Made by a program: the position numbers and the translations under genes. Source: Candidatus Paceibacterota bacterium (GTDB taxonomy: Bacteria; Verrucomicrobiota; Verrucomicrobiia; Limisphaerales; UBA8199). Taken from it: 64,000 nt of DNA. The notes beneath the pieces are model-generated. The model ran no database searches. It was given only the letters and a program-made list of their open reading frames with translations, and had not been told where the DNA came from. The stretch covers positions 1 to 64,000 of the forward strand of contig DAOTCE010000010.1 of assembly GCA_035452965.1 (NCBI GenBank). The letters run 5' to 3'. The stretch's first letter is position 1. Every line of letters begins with the position of its first letter. Shown one piece after another: positions 1-8,505 of the stretch.

Positions 1-549
1 AGGCCCGGCCTGGCGCTGGGGGTTCACGCTCGACCCTTGGTGTTGAATGACCGTTTGGGGCTCGGCCAACAGCCCCGTTTTCCGGATCGGCAGGGCAGCG
101 ATGCTGCCGCTGCCGTAATTGGCGACAAGGAGACATTGGCCGGATTGGTCCACAGCCAGATGACAAGGGCCCGCTCCACCCGAGGGTTGCTGATTCAGTA
201 AGTTGAGTTGGCCGCCTGGCCGGTCAATGCTGTAGGCGCGGACCGTGCCCCCGCGCTTGCCTCCCGGGGCACTCGTTTCACCCACCGCATAGAGAAAGCG
301 CCGGCTGGGATGCAGCGCCAGGAAACTGGGGTTGGGCGTTTCCGCCGCCAACACCGGGGCGGCGAGTTGGCCGGTGGCGGGATTGAAGCCCGCCACGTAA
401 ATACCTTTGCTCTGGGCGCCGGTGTAGGTGCCGATATAGACTAGCAGGGCGCCGGGAGCCGAAATCTTGCCGGCAAGCATGGCGGGAGTGTAGAAAAATC
501 CAGCGGTGAGCACAGGCCAAATGAAAGAGAGGCGCAACAACAATTTCAT
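1..549 (-). CDS. Lactonase family protein (6-phosphogluconolactonase-like beta-propeller), 3' end cut by window
   Basis: The minus strand opens with ATG at 549 and stays open to position 1, so the C-terminal part lies outside the window. The first 20-25 residues (MKLLLRLSFIWPVLTAGFF) look like an export signal. The mature part then shows the lactonase pattern: YIGTYTGAQSKGIYV, NPSFLALHPSRRFLYAVGE, and PCHLAVDQSGQCLLVANYGSG. These are hallmarks of the seven-bladed propeller family that includes YbhE-type 6-phosphogluconolactonases. The signal peptide suggests a periplasmic or secreted member, so the cytoplasmic pentose-phosphate role is not assured. About 183 of the roughly 370 residues usual for the family are visible. 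Confidence 0.85.
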   Translation of the reverse strand, partial: MKLLLRLSFIWPVLTAGFFYTPAMLAGKISAPGALLVYIGTYTGAQSKGIYVAGFNPATGQLAAPVLAAETPNPSFLALHPSRRFLYAVGETSAPGGKRGGTVRAYSIDRPGGQLNLLNQQPSGGAGPCHLAVDQSGQCLLVANYGSGSIAALPIRKTGLLAEPQTVIQHQGSSVNPQRQAGP

Positions 550-681
550 GAGGGCAGAGAACACGATTCACGGGCATTTTCAACTCGGAAAGGGAAGGCT
601 GTTGGTTTGATCCAGGCACCGGATTGCGTCACGTTCCACGCCGGCTGGCATCGGCTTGTCGGTTCAGCTACGCTGTCGCGC

Positions 682-1818
682 ATGAGCAATGAGATTCAGA
701 TTGTGCCGCTCTCCCGGAATCCGCGGGACGTGCGACGCTTCCTGATGGTTAGCTATGGCATTTACCAAGATGATCCCAATTGGGTTGCCCCGCTGCTGGC
801 CGATCTCAAGCAAGTGTTCAGTGACGCCAACCCTTTGTTCGCGCATGCCGTGATGCAGCTTTGGGTGGCCACTCGGGGTGGACAGGATGTGGGGCGCATT
901 GCCGGCATCATTGATCACAACTACACCCGGGCGACGAAAGACCCGGCTGCGTTCTTTGGGTTCTTTGAATCGGCAGACGATGCAGCGGTCAGCCGCAGGC
1001 TATTTGAAACGGTTGCCGGATGGGCCCATCAAGCGGGGTTGCCGCGCCTGCTGGGGCCGATGAATCCCACCTCCAACGAAGAGTGCGGCTTGTTAATCAA
1101 GGGGTTTGATTCGCCGCCGGTCATCATGATGACCTACAATCCGCGCTACTATGTGCCGTTGGTGGAGGCCGCGGGCTTCTCCAAAGCCAAGGATTTGCTG
1201 GCGTTTCACATGGACTTGGCAAAGATCCCGATGGATCGCCTTAGCCGCATTGCCGCTAAGATCAAACAACGCAATCCGAACCTCGTCTTTCGGCCAGTCC
1301 GTCGCAAGACGTTGCAGGCGGACCTCGCGAAGGTAAAGGAGGTATATAACGCCGCCTGGGAGGATAACTGGGGCTTCGTGCCGATGACGGACGCAGAGGT
1401 GGATTTCATAGCCGCCCGCTTGAAGCCGCTGCTGATGGAAGGCTTGGTCTGGCTTGCCGAGGCAGGCCCGGAGCCGGTTGGATTCCTGTTAGCCATGCCG
1501 GATTACAATGTGGCGATCCAGCCTCTGCGTGGACGCCTCCTGACACCGAAGGTGTTCGGGTTCCTTCCCTATCTGTTTGGCTGGAAGTGCCCGCCCCGGA
1601 CCCGGGTGATCACTTTGGGCATGAAGGAGAAGTATCGCTCCAAAGGGCTCGAATCGGCCCTGTTAATCGAAGGACTCAAAACAGGCATCGCGGCCGGCGT
1701 TCGCGAATCAGAGGCTTCCTGGATTCTGGAGGACAACGTGCTGATGTGCCGCGTGCTGGAGGCCATTGGCGGCCGAGTTTACAAGACCTACCGCCTCTAC
1801 ACTCGGGCGTTAACCTGA
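682..1818 (+). CDS. GNAT-like N-acetyltransferase-fold protein of unknown substrate
   Basis: A 378-residue protein starting MSNEIQIVPLSRNPRDVRRF. A TTG at 607 would add 25 residues of low-complexity translation, so ATG 682 is preferred. It resembles a conserved family annotated only as GNAT-like or hypothetical: an N-terminal half with NPRDVRRFLMVSYGIYQDDPNW and GRIAGIIDHNY, and a C-terminal acyltransferase-like half with AWEDNWGFVPMTDAEV and an ending around SWILEDNVLMCRVLEAIGG. Substrate and pathway are unknown. The gene stands alone, with a LysM protein 131 bases downstream on the same strand. The fold assignment is inference from family memory. Confidence 0.75.
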   Translation: MSNEIQIVPLSRNPRDVRRFLMVSYGIYQDDPNWVAPLLADLKQVFSDANPLFAHAVMQLWVATRGGQDVGRIAGIIDHNYTRATKDPAAFFGFFESADDAAVSRRLFETVAGWAHQAGLPRLLGPMNPTSNEECGLLIKGFDSPPVIMMTYNPRYYVPLVEAAGFSKAKDLLAFHMDLAKIPMDRLSRIAAKIKQRNPNLVFRPVRRKTLQADLAKVKEVYNAAWEDNWGFVPMTDAEVDFIAARLKPLLMEGLVWLAEAGPEPVGFLLAMPDYNVAIQPLRGRLLTPKVFGFLPYLFGWKCPPRTRVITLGMKEKYRSKGLESALLIEGLKTGIAAGVRESEASWILEDNVLMCRVLEAIGGRVYKTYRLYTRALT

Positions 1819-1949
1819 TCCGTCTTGAGCCGATGGGTTGGGGCATAGCTGGCTATGGAACGTCCGCCCGCGGCAAGCCGGGCGTCCACCTTCTGTGCTG
1901 GCTCACTTTGCCCCTTGAACTTGGCCGAACCGCTTCCTATTTTCGGCGC

Positions 1950-2537
1950 ATGAAACGGATTTGCTTACTGTTGGTGACACTGGCGTTGTGCGCCTCGCCC
2001 ACTCTGCGCGCCCAGGATGCGGCGACGGAAGAACGTTTGAACAAGCTCAGTGGGAAAGTGGAAGACCTGATCGCCGCGCAGGAGGTCGCGAGGAAGCAAA
2101 TCACCGATCTGGCCAGGGAATTAAATAGCCTGCGCGAGCAGTCCGCCAAACCCAGCACCACCTACGCCCGGCCAGAGGACTTGAACAGCCTGGCCGAGAA
2201 GGTCAGAGAAGTGGACCGCAAGCGGATGGAGGACGCCGAGAGGACACACGCCGAACTTCTGAGGCTCCGCAGAGTGTTGGAGGCACCGATAAGCACCCCC
2301 AGAAAGAGCACAAGCATCAAGTCGCCCAAAGACAGCACGGCCACCTCCCCAGTACCAGCGACATCCGACGGGGGTTTCGAATACATTATTAAGCCCGGGG
2401 ATACCCTGGACGCCATTGTGCAGGCTTACAAGGAGAAGAACATCAAGGTCACGGTGAACCAGATAGTAAATGCTAACCCGGGGTTGAAGCCAGAGCGCAT
2501 GCGGGTGGGACAGAAGATCTTCATCCCGGCGCCATAG
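1950..2537 (+). CDS. Secreted coiled-coil protein with C-terminal LysM domain
   Basis: The ATG at 1950 gives a clear signal peptide (MKRICLLLVTLALCASPTLRAQ) in a 195-residue product; longer in-frame extensions upstream lack protein character. Residues about 25-105 are rich in charged heptads (ATEERLNKLSGKVEDLIAAQE, then LNSLAEKVREVDRKR) and likely form a coiled coil. A Ser/Thr/Pro linker follows. The last 50 residues form one LysM domain, beginning YIIKPGDTLDAIVQAY and ending RMRVGQKIFIPAP. LysM domains bind peptidoglycan, so a periplasmic, wall-associated structural role is likely. Confidence 0.85.
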   Translation: MKRICLLLVTLALCASPTLRAQDAATEERLNKLSGKVEDLIAAQEVARKQITDLARELNSLREQSAKPSTTYARPEDLNSLAEKVREVDRKRMEDAERTHAELLRLRRVLEAPISTPRKSTSIKSPKDSTATSPVPATSDGGFEYIIKPGDTLDAIVQAYKEKNIKVTVNQIVNANPGLKPERMRVGQKIFIPAP

Positions 2538-2562
2538 CCATCAGCGCCCGGTTTTCAAGGGG

Positions 2563-3384
2563 TCAGCTCCAATCGCAATACACTCCAATTGCGATCAGGA
2601 GGGATAGGCCAATCCGGTACCAACCGAACGCGGTGAAGGTGTGTGTCTGCACATAACGCAGCAGCCATTTCACCGCGATGAAAGAGACGACGGCCGAGAC
2701 GAGAAATCCGAGCAGCAACAGTCCCCAATGTTCCGGAGCCGCGCCGGGCGGCGGGTGGTGCAACGCCTTGAATATCTTCAGGCCGCCCGCCGCCAGCATG
2801 GTTGGGATTCCCACGATAAAACAGAATTCTGTCGCCGCGGGCCGCGCCAGGCCGAGCAACAGGCACAGCAGAATGGTCGTGCCTGAGCGCGACGCCCCAG
2901 GGAAGACGGCTGCTACAACCTGGCCGAATCCGACCGCAACAGCGACAGCCCAAGTCACCTCGTCCTGGAGGGTCTTGCGGCGCAACCAAACCTCGATGAG
3001 GACGAAACCAACGCCGCCGACCAGCAAAGCCCAGGCCACCGGCCGAAGTTCTTCCGGTAGCGTGAACCCCATCTTCTCCAGCAAGTAGCCAGGACCGCCC
3101 GTTAACAAACAGGCCAGTGCGAGCTTCAGGGCATAGTCTCGCGTGGCCCGCTCGCGCCAGCGGAACAGGAACTGGTGAAAGCGTTTATGAAACAGGGGGA
3201 TCACCGCCAGCACCGCGCCGGACTGGATGACGACATTGAAGAGGTCGCTTTGTCGGATATGCAGCCAGTGCTCGGCGATCAGCAGGTGGCCGGTGGATGA
3301 CACCGGCAGGAATTCCGTAATCCCTTCCACAATTCCCAACAGAATGACCGCAATCCAGTCTGGCATCGTGGGGTTAGACGACAA
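2563..3384 (-). CDS. uppP: Undecaprenyl-diphosphatase (UppP/BacA)
   Basis: Integral membrane phosphatase that converts undecaprenyl diphosphate to the monophosphate carrier for peptidoglycan and other envelope polymers. The 273-residue length is normal. Both signature segments are present: EGITEFLPVSSTGH (about residues 20-33) and FPGASRSGTT (about 162-171), with several hydrophobic helices in between. An alternative ATG lies six codons downstream (MPDW). It is convergent with the LysM gene. A gene for a small soluble protein starts upstream on the same strand with a 36-base gap, so the two may be co-transcribed. Confidence 0.95.
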   Translation of the reverse strand: MSSNPTMPDWIAVILLGIVEGITEFLPVSSTGHLLIAEHWLHIRQSDLFNVVIQSGAVLAVIPLFHKRFHQFLFRWRERATRDYALKLALACLLTGGPGYLLEKMGFTLPEELRPVAWALLVGGVGFVLIEVWLRRKTLQDEVTWAVAVAVGFGQVVAAVFPGASRSGTTILLCLLLGLARPAATEFCFIVGIPTMLAAGGLKIFKALHHPPPGAAPEHWGLLLLGFLVSAVVSFIAVKWLLRYVQTHTFTAFGWYRIGLSLLIAIGVYCDWS

Positions 3385-3420
3385 ACCGCAGCCTAAGACA
3401 AGCCCAAAAGCAGGCGGGCG

Positions 3421-3828
3421 CTACTTCTTCTTCTTGCCGAACACGTTGCCGAGGGCAGACTTGGATGATTCCCCGCGCTGACGGGCCTTGAGCAGGCCGA
3501 GAATGGCGTGCCAGCTGATGTAGATCCGGTGCCACTGACTCTCCAGATTGCGCAGCGCGCCTTCGTTGATATCGCTGAGGTAGCGCAGCGATGGCGCCTC
3601 GGCAATCAGGGCGTGGATCTCCTCCCGGGTTGGGGAGGGGACTTCCACGGCCGCCAGGATCAACTCCAGTTCCTGCACCAGGACACTCTTGGTCTCCAGA
3701 AACTGGCTGTCTTCCTCCGGGCTGAATTTCTTGCCGCGCGCCAGGTTCACGAAGTTGTTGAACTGTTTCCAACACTCGATGTAGTTCTCCACTTGGTCCA
3801 CCAGCTGATCCAGTCTTTGATTGCTCAT
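3421..3828 (-). CDS. Conserved hypothetical protein, 135 aa, helical
   Basis: I do not recognise a named family. The protein starts MSNQRLDQLVDQVENYIECW, appears soluble and almost fully alpha-helical, and ends in a lysine tail (GNVFGKKKK). It has no signal peptide or membrane segment. It lies between uppP and a 100-residue protein gene, all on the minus strand, downstream of a DUF4388 response regulator, so it may belong to that regulatory transcription unit. The clean start and compact intergenic spacing (12 bases to the upstream gene) support its being a real gene. Confidence 0.7.
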   Translation of the reverse strand: MSNQRLDQLVDQVENYIECWKQFNNFVNLARGKKFSPEEDSQFLETKSVLVQELELILAAVEVPSPTREEIHALIAEAPSLRYLSDINEGALRNLESQWHRIYISWHAILGLLKARQRGESSKSALGNVFGKKKK

Positions 3829-3840
3829 ACGATGGTGAGA

Positions 3841-4143
3841 TTAACTTTGGGGCGAGGAAGGTGTCTTGGGGGTGAGGTAAACAATTAAGCCGCCCCGCAG
3901 CTCGCGAGCGGCAATCTTGAGGCTGGGATAGGTGATAACCAATTCGGCGAGAGGAAGTTGTGCCGCGGCTGCCTCGCCGAACGCCGCCTGGACTTTCCGG
4001 GCGATATCTTTCAGTGCGCTGGCCGGAAAGCTCGACGGCAGCGTGCTCGTCAGCACGCAGCCTAAGCGGTCCACCGTAAAGCTGCCGGAGGGCAGGCGCA
4101 GCACGCTGGGCGCGGGTTTGGTGAAGAGACTCAGCAGACCCAT
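3841..4143 (-). CDS. Small hypothetical protein, 100 aa, translationally coupled to response regulator
   Basis: The product starts MGLLSLFTKPAPSVLRLPSG and has about 100 residues. ATG 4143 overlaps the 3' end of the upstream response-regulator gene by 13 bases, which suggests translational coupling and helps fix the start. No signal peptide or membrane helix is evident. A likely alpha/beta fold is suggested by TVDRLGCVLTSTLPSSF and AELVITYPSLKIAARELRGG. No family is recognised. Its position points to a partner role to the regulator or to the roadblock/GTPase operon across the divergent intergenic region; that is inference. Confidence 0.65.
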   Translation of the reverse strand: MGLLSLFTKPAPSVLRLPSGSFTVDRLGCVLTSTLPSSFPASALKDIARKVQAAFGEAAAAQLPLAELVITYPSLKIAARELRGGLIVYLTPKTPSSPQS

Positions 4144-5207
4144 ATCGCCAGGACTTTCTTCATCAACTCCCGCACCTGGCCTGAAGCCAGGGAAGGTCTC
4201 CAGCCGACACAAAACTCGGTTTCTTCCTGGCAAGCCAGGGTGACATGACGCTGCGGACCGAATCCCTCGACCTGGTCCAGCGGGCCTGCACCCAACCGAT
4301 CCCCGAGTGAGCGGAAGCGCTCCAGGCTCTGCCGTGCCCACGCCGCCATGCGCTCCGGGTTCTCGAGTCCCCGCGCGAGTTCGTGGCCGCCGTGACCGGG
4401 CCTCATCGTCAGCACGAATTCAAGACCTTCGATTTGTGACAGTTGCGCCAGTGGGGACACAGCGGTCTCGGGCGCGTCCGCCGGCGTCACCCCGCCGCGC
4501 GATTCGTCCAGGACCTGCGCTGTTTCCAGCAGCAGGGCGTTGTAAGGCTTGAAAACCGTGCGGGGGCGGTTTGGTTCAGCGGGCAATATCTCGAAGTTGC
4601 CCGCTTTCCAGGACAGGATTCTCTGGAACGCTTCTTCCCCGCGCAGGTCGGCCGCTTCGGCGTCGAGCAGCTCGCCGCTCTGGATCCAGATCATGCCGGT
4701 CTGTGTGCCATTGGTGATCCGCAGCACGGACGAGCTCTGCGAAATGCACTCCAACTGAATGATGTCCATGAGGCTCTTGCTTTGCACCCCACGAAAGCCG
4801 GCCTCGTCCTCGCGGCCGAGCAAAGACTCGATGCACGTCGCGAACATTCTGGTTTCCTGCTCAGTAGAGGGCTTGTACCAGAAAAGGTCCGCGCCCAGGG
4901 CGTAGGCGCGGGAGCGTAACTGCTCGTCCAGTTCCGCCGTGAGCGCCACGGTGCGCATTTGCGGATACTTGCGGCGCACGATTGCCAGGACCTGCAGGCC
5001 GTCCATCTTCGGCATTCTCAGATCGCAAATCAGCAAATCGAACGGTTCCGCTTCCAACTTCGCCAGGGCGTGCGCTCCGGAGGACGCGCTCTGGATCTCA
5101 GGCCGGCTGGCCAACTGTGCCAGGAGGTCCCGGTACAAGTCCAGCAGGTCCGGGTTATCGTCCGTCAATAAGATCTTAGGGCGCCTAGCCATCGCTTCCT
5201 GCGTCAA
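4131..5207 (-). CDS. Response regulator: receiver domain plus DUF4388 (PatA-type) domain
   Basis: A 358-residue protein. Residues about 10-125 form a CheY-like receiver: the acidic pocket is in ILLTDDNPD, the phosphoacceptor Asp is in LLICDLRMPKMDG, and the later conserved Thr and Lys are in TVALTAE and FWYKPST. Residues about 140-235 match DUF4388 (KSLMDIIQLECISQSSS, then GMIWIQSGELLDAEA), a domain typical of PatA-type regulators and gliding/polarity systems. The C-terminal third has no assigned domain. There is no DNA-binding domain, so output is probably protein-protein. The gene is divergent from the roadblock/MglA operon, 533 bases away, which suggests a shared pathway. Confidence 0.85.
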   Translation of the reverse strand: MTQEAMARRPKILLTDDNPDLLDLYRDLLAQLASRPEIQSASSGAHALAKLEAEPFDLLICDLRMPKMDGLQVLAIVRRKYPQMRTVALTAELDEQLRSRAYALGADLFWYKPSTEQETRMFATCIESLLGREDEAGFRGVQSKSLMDIIQLECISQSSSVLRITNGTQTGMIWIQSGELLDAEAADLRGEEAFQRILSWKAGNFEILPAEPNRPRTVFKPYNALLLETAQVLDESRGGVTPADAPETAVSPLAQLSQIEGLEFVLTMRPGHGGHELARGLENPERMAAWARQSLERFRSLGDRLGAGPLDQVEGFGPQRHVTLACQEETEFCVGWRPSLASGQVRELMKKVLAIWVC

Positions 5208-5740
5208 TCGCTACTTCCGTGCCGTTGTAAACTCAAGCTTGAAAAGCCAACAATATCCACCCCGGACAACAGCAAGGCCTATTCCCCATTGGCGCGAAAC
5301 CTGAAGTTTCCTTGGTTCTCTGTGCGCCGGGGCCCCGGTTGCCAAGGGAGACAAGGAAACGGGGCGGGCGGGCGGAACACTCGCCCAATACCCAATAACC
5401 GGCATTAATAGGACAACTAGTCCATTGATGAGACAATCCCAGCACCAGTTTCGACCGCTTTCGCGCCCTGCGACCTGTTGAATGCTATCGAAGTCCAAGG
5501 ATGGGAACGCCGCGCCCACTTTCGCGGTGGTGGTGGCATAGAAACTGCGCAAATCGCCTCCAGAAGCAGTTCAACCGGAATCAGAGACATGAATCGTGCG
5601 CCATCGAGCACCCAGGGCGGCTTGCCGTCCGTAACGCCCCGGCCACTGGCAGAACTCCTGCCGGACCGAGATCCGTCGGGCATCTCGCTTTGCGCCGGGG
5701 TTGAAACGGCGGACGTAACGTAAGTGCACTGACTCACTTC
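5208..5740. other. Divergent intergenic region between response regulator and roadblock operon
   Basis: 533 bases between the divergently read regulator gene and the roadblock gene, so it should hold promoters for both. Short open frames occur (for example plus strand 5478-5723), but their translations are low-complexity and lack a convincing ribosome site. I see no strong sigma-70 promoter, tRNA or repeat here. Confidence 0.4.
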
Positions 5741-7405
5741 ATGAAGTTCAACATCTTTAATCCCTTCGGCAATCTTCTCCGGAAGCTGGTTGAGGCCCCC
5801 GAACAGGCTCCGCCTGTGGAGGAGCCCCCGGTTGCCCCTGCGCCCAAGCGCTCGATCGTCATGGCGCCGCGGCCGGAGCCGTTCCCGTCCGCAAACAACC
5901 GCCACCATCAAAACGGCCGCGGAGTAGAACTTCCCTTGCAGCCCATCTTTGCCAGCCTGCCGCAGGAACTGCAGGGCCGGCTGGTGCAACCGGATGCCGG
6001 CGGCCTGACGATTTCAATCCCGCTGGAGAAGATCCTCGCTCAGCTCTCGCGCGGAGCGGTGCATATCTCCTTCGGCGAAATCCGGCAGGCGGCGCCCGAC
6101 TTCTTCACTCCGGAAAATGATCGGGATCGAGTGGCCGTTCTGCTGCCCCTGGGGGAAATCCTCTCCCGGCTGAATCCCGCACTCATAAATCGCCGGCGCA
6201 CGCAGAAGCAGATTGAAGTCCCTGCTGATATCGCCAGTCCTTTCGACCCGGGCAGCCGCAGTCTCATCTACTCGGTGGGACCGAGCAAACCACCCTCCGT
6301 CCCGGCACCTGGTCCCATGCCGCCTCCGCGCCAGGTTGCCGTTCCGGCGCCGAAGCCGGCCCCGGCGCCGGCCCGCGCGGGAATGACGTTCGTTCCCCCG
6401 CCCGCGCCCCCGACCGCCACACCGCCCCTGGCTCCCGCGACGACCTTTACCCTGCGCACCCCGCAGGAACCGGCCCCCAGTCCGACGCCCGTGGTTGTCC
6501 CTGCCCCCGCGGCCCCGGCGCCGATTCCATTCAGGCCCGCGGCCGATCCCAACCCCCTGTTGATCAACCTGACCTCGCTGGCCGAAGGTTGGCCCGAAGC
6601 TGTCCGCCAGGAACTGGTTCAACTGAATCTGGTGGATGCGCGCGTCGCTCTGCCGACTGAAATAGTCGAGCGCGCGCTCAAACAGGGCCGCGTCGTGTTC
6701 ACCTGGCGAACCTTGCGTTCCTGGATCAAGCCTGCGCCTCTGCCCTCGCTTTCCGCCCATGACAGCGCCGCGCTGGAACTGCCGCTGAAAGTGGTGGCGC
6801 CCCTGTTCCTGGCCCGGAGGCAGGAGACCGGCAAAGCTCAGCAGAAGGTTGACATTGACAAGGACATTCCCGATGTGTTCTTCGGATTTCCTCAGCCGGC
6901 GTCCGACCTCGCCGCGGCCGGCCTGGGGGTCAGCACGTCGCCCCCCAAGCCGCAGGACACCAACTTCTACGTTTGGGACGACACCACCGACCGGGCGCGA
7001 GTCCAAGAGGACGAAACGAAGCGTGGCCCCACCCCAGGAACCAAGTTTGTCGCCAAGTACGCCACCCCCAATGAGGTCGTCTCGCGCGCAGCGGTGCTGG
7101 ATGGAGTGACCGGCGTGCTCATTGCCCTGCCCGACGGTCTGATGGTGGCCAGCCGGCTGTCGCCCGACCTCAATGGCGATACCCTGGCAGCCTTCCTGCC
7201 CCAAATCTTTGGCAAGATCACGCAATGCACCAAGGAACTGCGCATGGGCGAACTCAACAACGTTGGGTTCACGGTCGGCAACGTTCCCTGGAAGATCTTC
7301 CGTGTGAACGCCATCTTCTTTGCCGCTTTCGGCCGCCCCGGCGAACCGCTGCCCACCGCGCAATTGTCCGCCCTCGCCGCCGAACTGGACCACAAACCGA
7401 AATAA
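5741..7405 (+). CDS. Large proline-rich protein with C-terminal Roadblock/LC7 domain
   Basis: A 554-residue cytoplasmic protein. The N-terminal region has paired motifs around short Leu-rich helices (PLEKILAQLSRGAVHISFGE, then PLGEILSRL), and a related arrangement recurs near residues 300-360 (PTEIVERALKQGRVVFTWRT, then ELPLKVVAPLF), suggesting an internal duplication. A Pro/Ala linker covers about residues 185-265. Residues about 445-545 read as a Roadblock/LC7 domain (RAAVLDGVTGVLIALPDG, ending KIFRVNAIFFAAFGRPGE). Such domains bind and regulate MglA-type GTPases. It sits five bases upstream of the mglA-like gene in one operon. The roadblock call is from pattern recognition. Confidence 0.75.
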   Translation: MKFNIFNPFGNLLRKLVEAPEQAPPVEEPPVAPAPKRSIVMAPRPEPFPSANNRHHQNGRGVELPLQPIFASLPQELQGRLVQPDAGGLTISIPLEKILAQLSRGAVHISFGEIRQAAPDFFTPENDRDRVAVLLPLGEILSRLNPALINRRRTQKQIEVPADIASPFDPGSRSLIYSVGPSKPPSVPAPGPMPPPRQVAVPAPKPAPAPARAGMTFVPPPAPPTATPPLAPATTFTLRTPQEPAPSPTPVVVPAPAAPAPIPFRPAADPNPLLINLTSLAEGWPEAVRQELVQLNLVDARVALPTEIVERALKQGRVVFTWRTLRSWIKPAPLPSLSAHDSAALELPLKVVAPLFLARRQETGKAQQKVDIDKDIPDVFFGFPQPASDLAAAGLGVSTSPPKPQDTNFYVWDDTTDRARVQEDETKRGPTPGTKFVAKYATPNEVVSRAAVLDGVTGVLIALPDGLMVASRLSPDLNGDTLAAFLPQIFGKITQCTKELRMGELNNVGFTVGNVPWKIFRVNAIFFAAFGRPGEPLPTAQLSALAAELDHKPK

Positions 7406-7409
7406 CTTT

Positions 7410-8024
7410 ATGGCCATCATCAATCAAGCAACCAAAGAACTGCAGGTCAAAATCGTCTATTACGGCCCCGCCATGGGCGGCAAGACGACCAACCTCGTCC
7501 AGGTCCACGACCACGTGCAGACCGCGGCCGGCAACAAAGGCAAGCTCGTCTCCCTGGCGACCAGCTCCGACCGCACCCTCTTCTTCGACTTCCTGCCGAT
7601 CGAAGCCATGTCCATCAAAGGCTTCAAGACCAAGTTCCAGCTCTACACGGTCCCCGGCCAGGTCATCTACAACACCACCCGCCAGCTGGTGCTGCGTGGT
7701 GTGGACGGCATCATCTTCGTCGCCGATTCCCAATACGAGAAGATGGCCGAAAACGTGGAGAGCTTCGCCAACCTGGAAGACAACCTCAAGTCCCTGCGGC
7801 TCAACTTCGCCGAAATCCCCTACGTTCTCCAGTACAATAAGCGCGACCTCCCCAACGTTGCCCCCATCCAGTACATGGAGTTCCTCCTGAACAACCGGGA
7901 CATCCAGGTCCCCTCCTTCAGCGCCACCGCGCACAAATGCGAAGGCGTCTTCGAGGCGCTCAACATGATCACCCGCATGTTGCTGCACAAATTTGTCAGC
8001 CAGGGAACTCCGCAGTACGCATGA
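7410..8024 (+). CDS. mglA: MglA-like small Ras-family GTPase
   Basis: A 204-residue GTPase of the bacterial MglA class, which switches polarity or motility systems with roadblock (MglB) proteins as GAPs. The P-loop GPAMGGKTT is at residues 19-27, the switch II/G3 motif is TVPGQ (80-84; the Thr-Val-Pro form marks MglA rather than Ras DTAGQ), and G4 NKRD is at 143-146. ATG 7410 gives MAIINQATKELQVKIVYYG, the usual family start. Roadblock genes flank it on both sides within a few bases, so regulators and GTPase are probably made together. Whether the cell glides is unknown. Confidence 0.93.
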   Translation: MAIINQATKELQVKIVYYGPAMGGKTTNLVQVHDHVQTAAGNKGKLVSLATSSDRTLFFDFLPIEAMSIKGFKTKFQLYTVPGQVIYNTTRQLVLRGVDGIIFVADSQYEKMAENVESFANLEDNLKSLRLNFAEIPYVLQYNKRDLPNVAPIQYMEFLLNNRDIQVPSFSATAHKCEGVFEALNMITRMLLHKFVSQGTPQYA

Positions 8025-8025
8025 C

Positions 8026-8505
8026 ATGGCTTCGCTGCCTCAACTCATCGAGGAAGACATCGAGCGGCTCGACGACGAGCTGCGCGAACTGCTCGGCAAG
8101 AGCGACGCTACCACCGCGCTGATTATCGACAAAGGCGGCTTCCTGATCGCCAGCCAGGGCGACGCAAGGCAGTTTGACGTCACCACCATCGCCGCGCTGG
8201 CGTCCGGAGCCTACATGGCCACGCAAACCATTGCCGGGCTCGTCCACGAACCCAACTTCAACAGCGTCTATCAGCAGGGCGAAAAATTCAGCATGTTCGT
8301 CGTCTGCGTGGATGAGAACTGCCTCCTGCTTGTGGTCTTCAAAGCCCAGGTCAGCGTTGGCGCCGTGAAATACTTTGCCGCCCCCGCTGTGAAACGCATC
8401 GCCCTCCAATTGCAGCTTGCCCAGGAGCGCAACCCGGAAGGCGGGCTCGACCTCTCCGAACTCAATCTGGCCGACCCCAGCGACGTCTTTAAGCGCAAGG
8501 CCTGA
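8026..8505 (+). CDS. Roadblock/LC7 domain protein (MglB-like)
   Basis: A 159-residue protein starting MASLPQLIEEDIERLDDEL, one base after the GTPase stop, which indicates translational coupling. The central region follows the roadblock fold: ALIIDKGGFLIASQGDARQF, TTIAALASGAYMATQTIA, and KFSMFVVCVDENCLLLVVF. Roadblock dimers act as GTPase-activating or scaffold partners of MglA. This is the second roadblock protein of the operon; it is smaller and nearer the canonical MglB architecture than the 554-residue upstream one. It is the last gene of the cluster. Confidence 0.88.
   Translation: MASLPQLIEEDIERLDDELRELLGKSDATTALIIDKGGFLIASQGDARQFDVTTIAALASGAYMATQTIAGLVHEPNFNSVYQQGEKFSMFVVCVDENCLLLVVFKAQVSVGAVKYFAAPAVKRIALQLQLAQERNPEGGLDLSELNLADPSDVFKRKA

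Noticed and set aside
5478..5723. Possible 81-residue protein before the roadblock gene
   Set aside because: No ribosome site or recognisable features; probably upstream non-coding DNA.
6014..7423. Long open frame (469 codons) on the minus strand opposite the roadblock gene
   Set aside because: Gly/Arg-rich translation without domains; a high-GC antisense shadow of the plus-strand gene.
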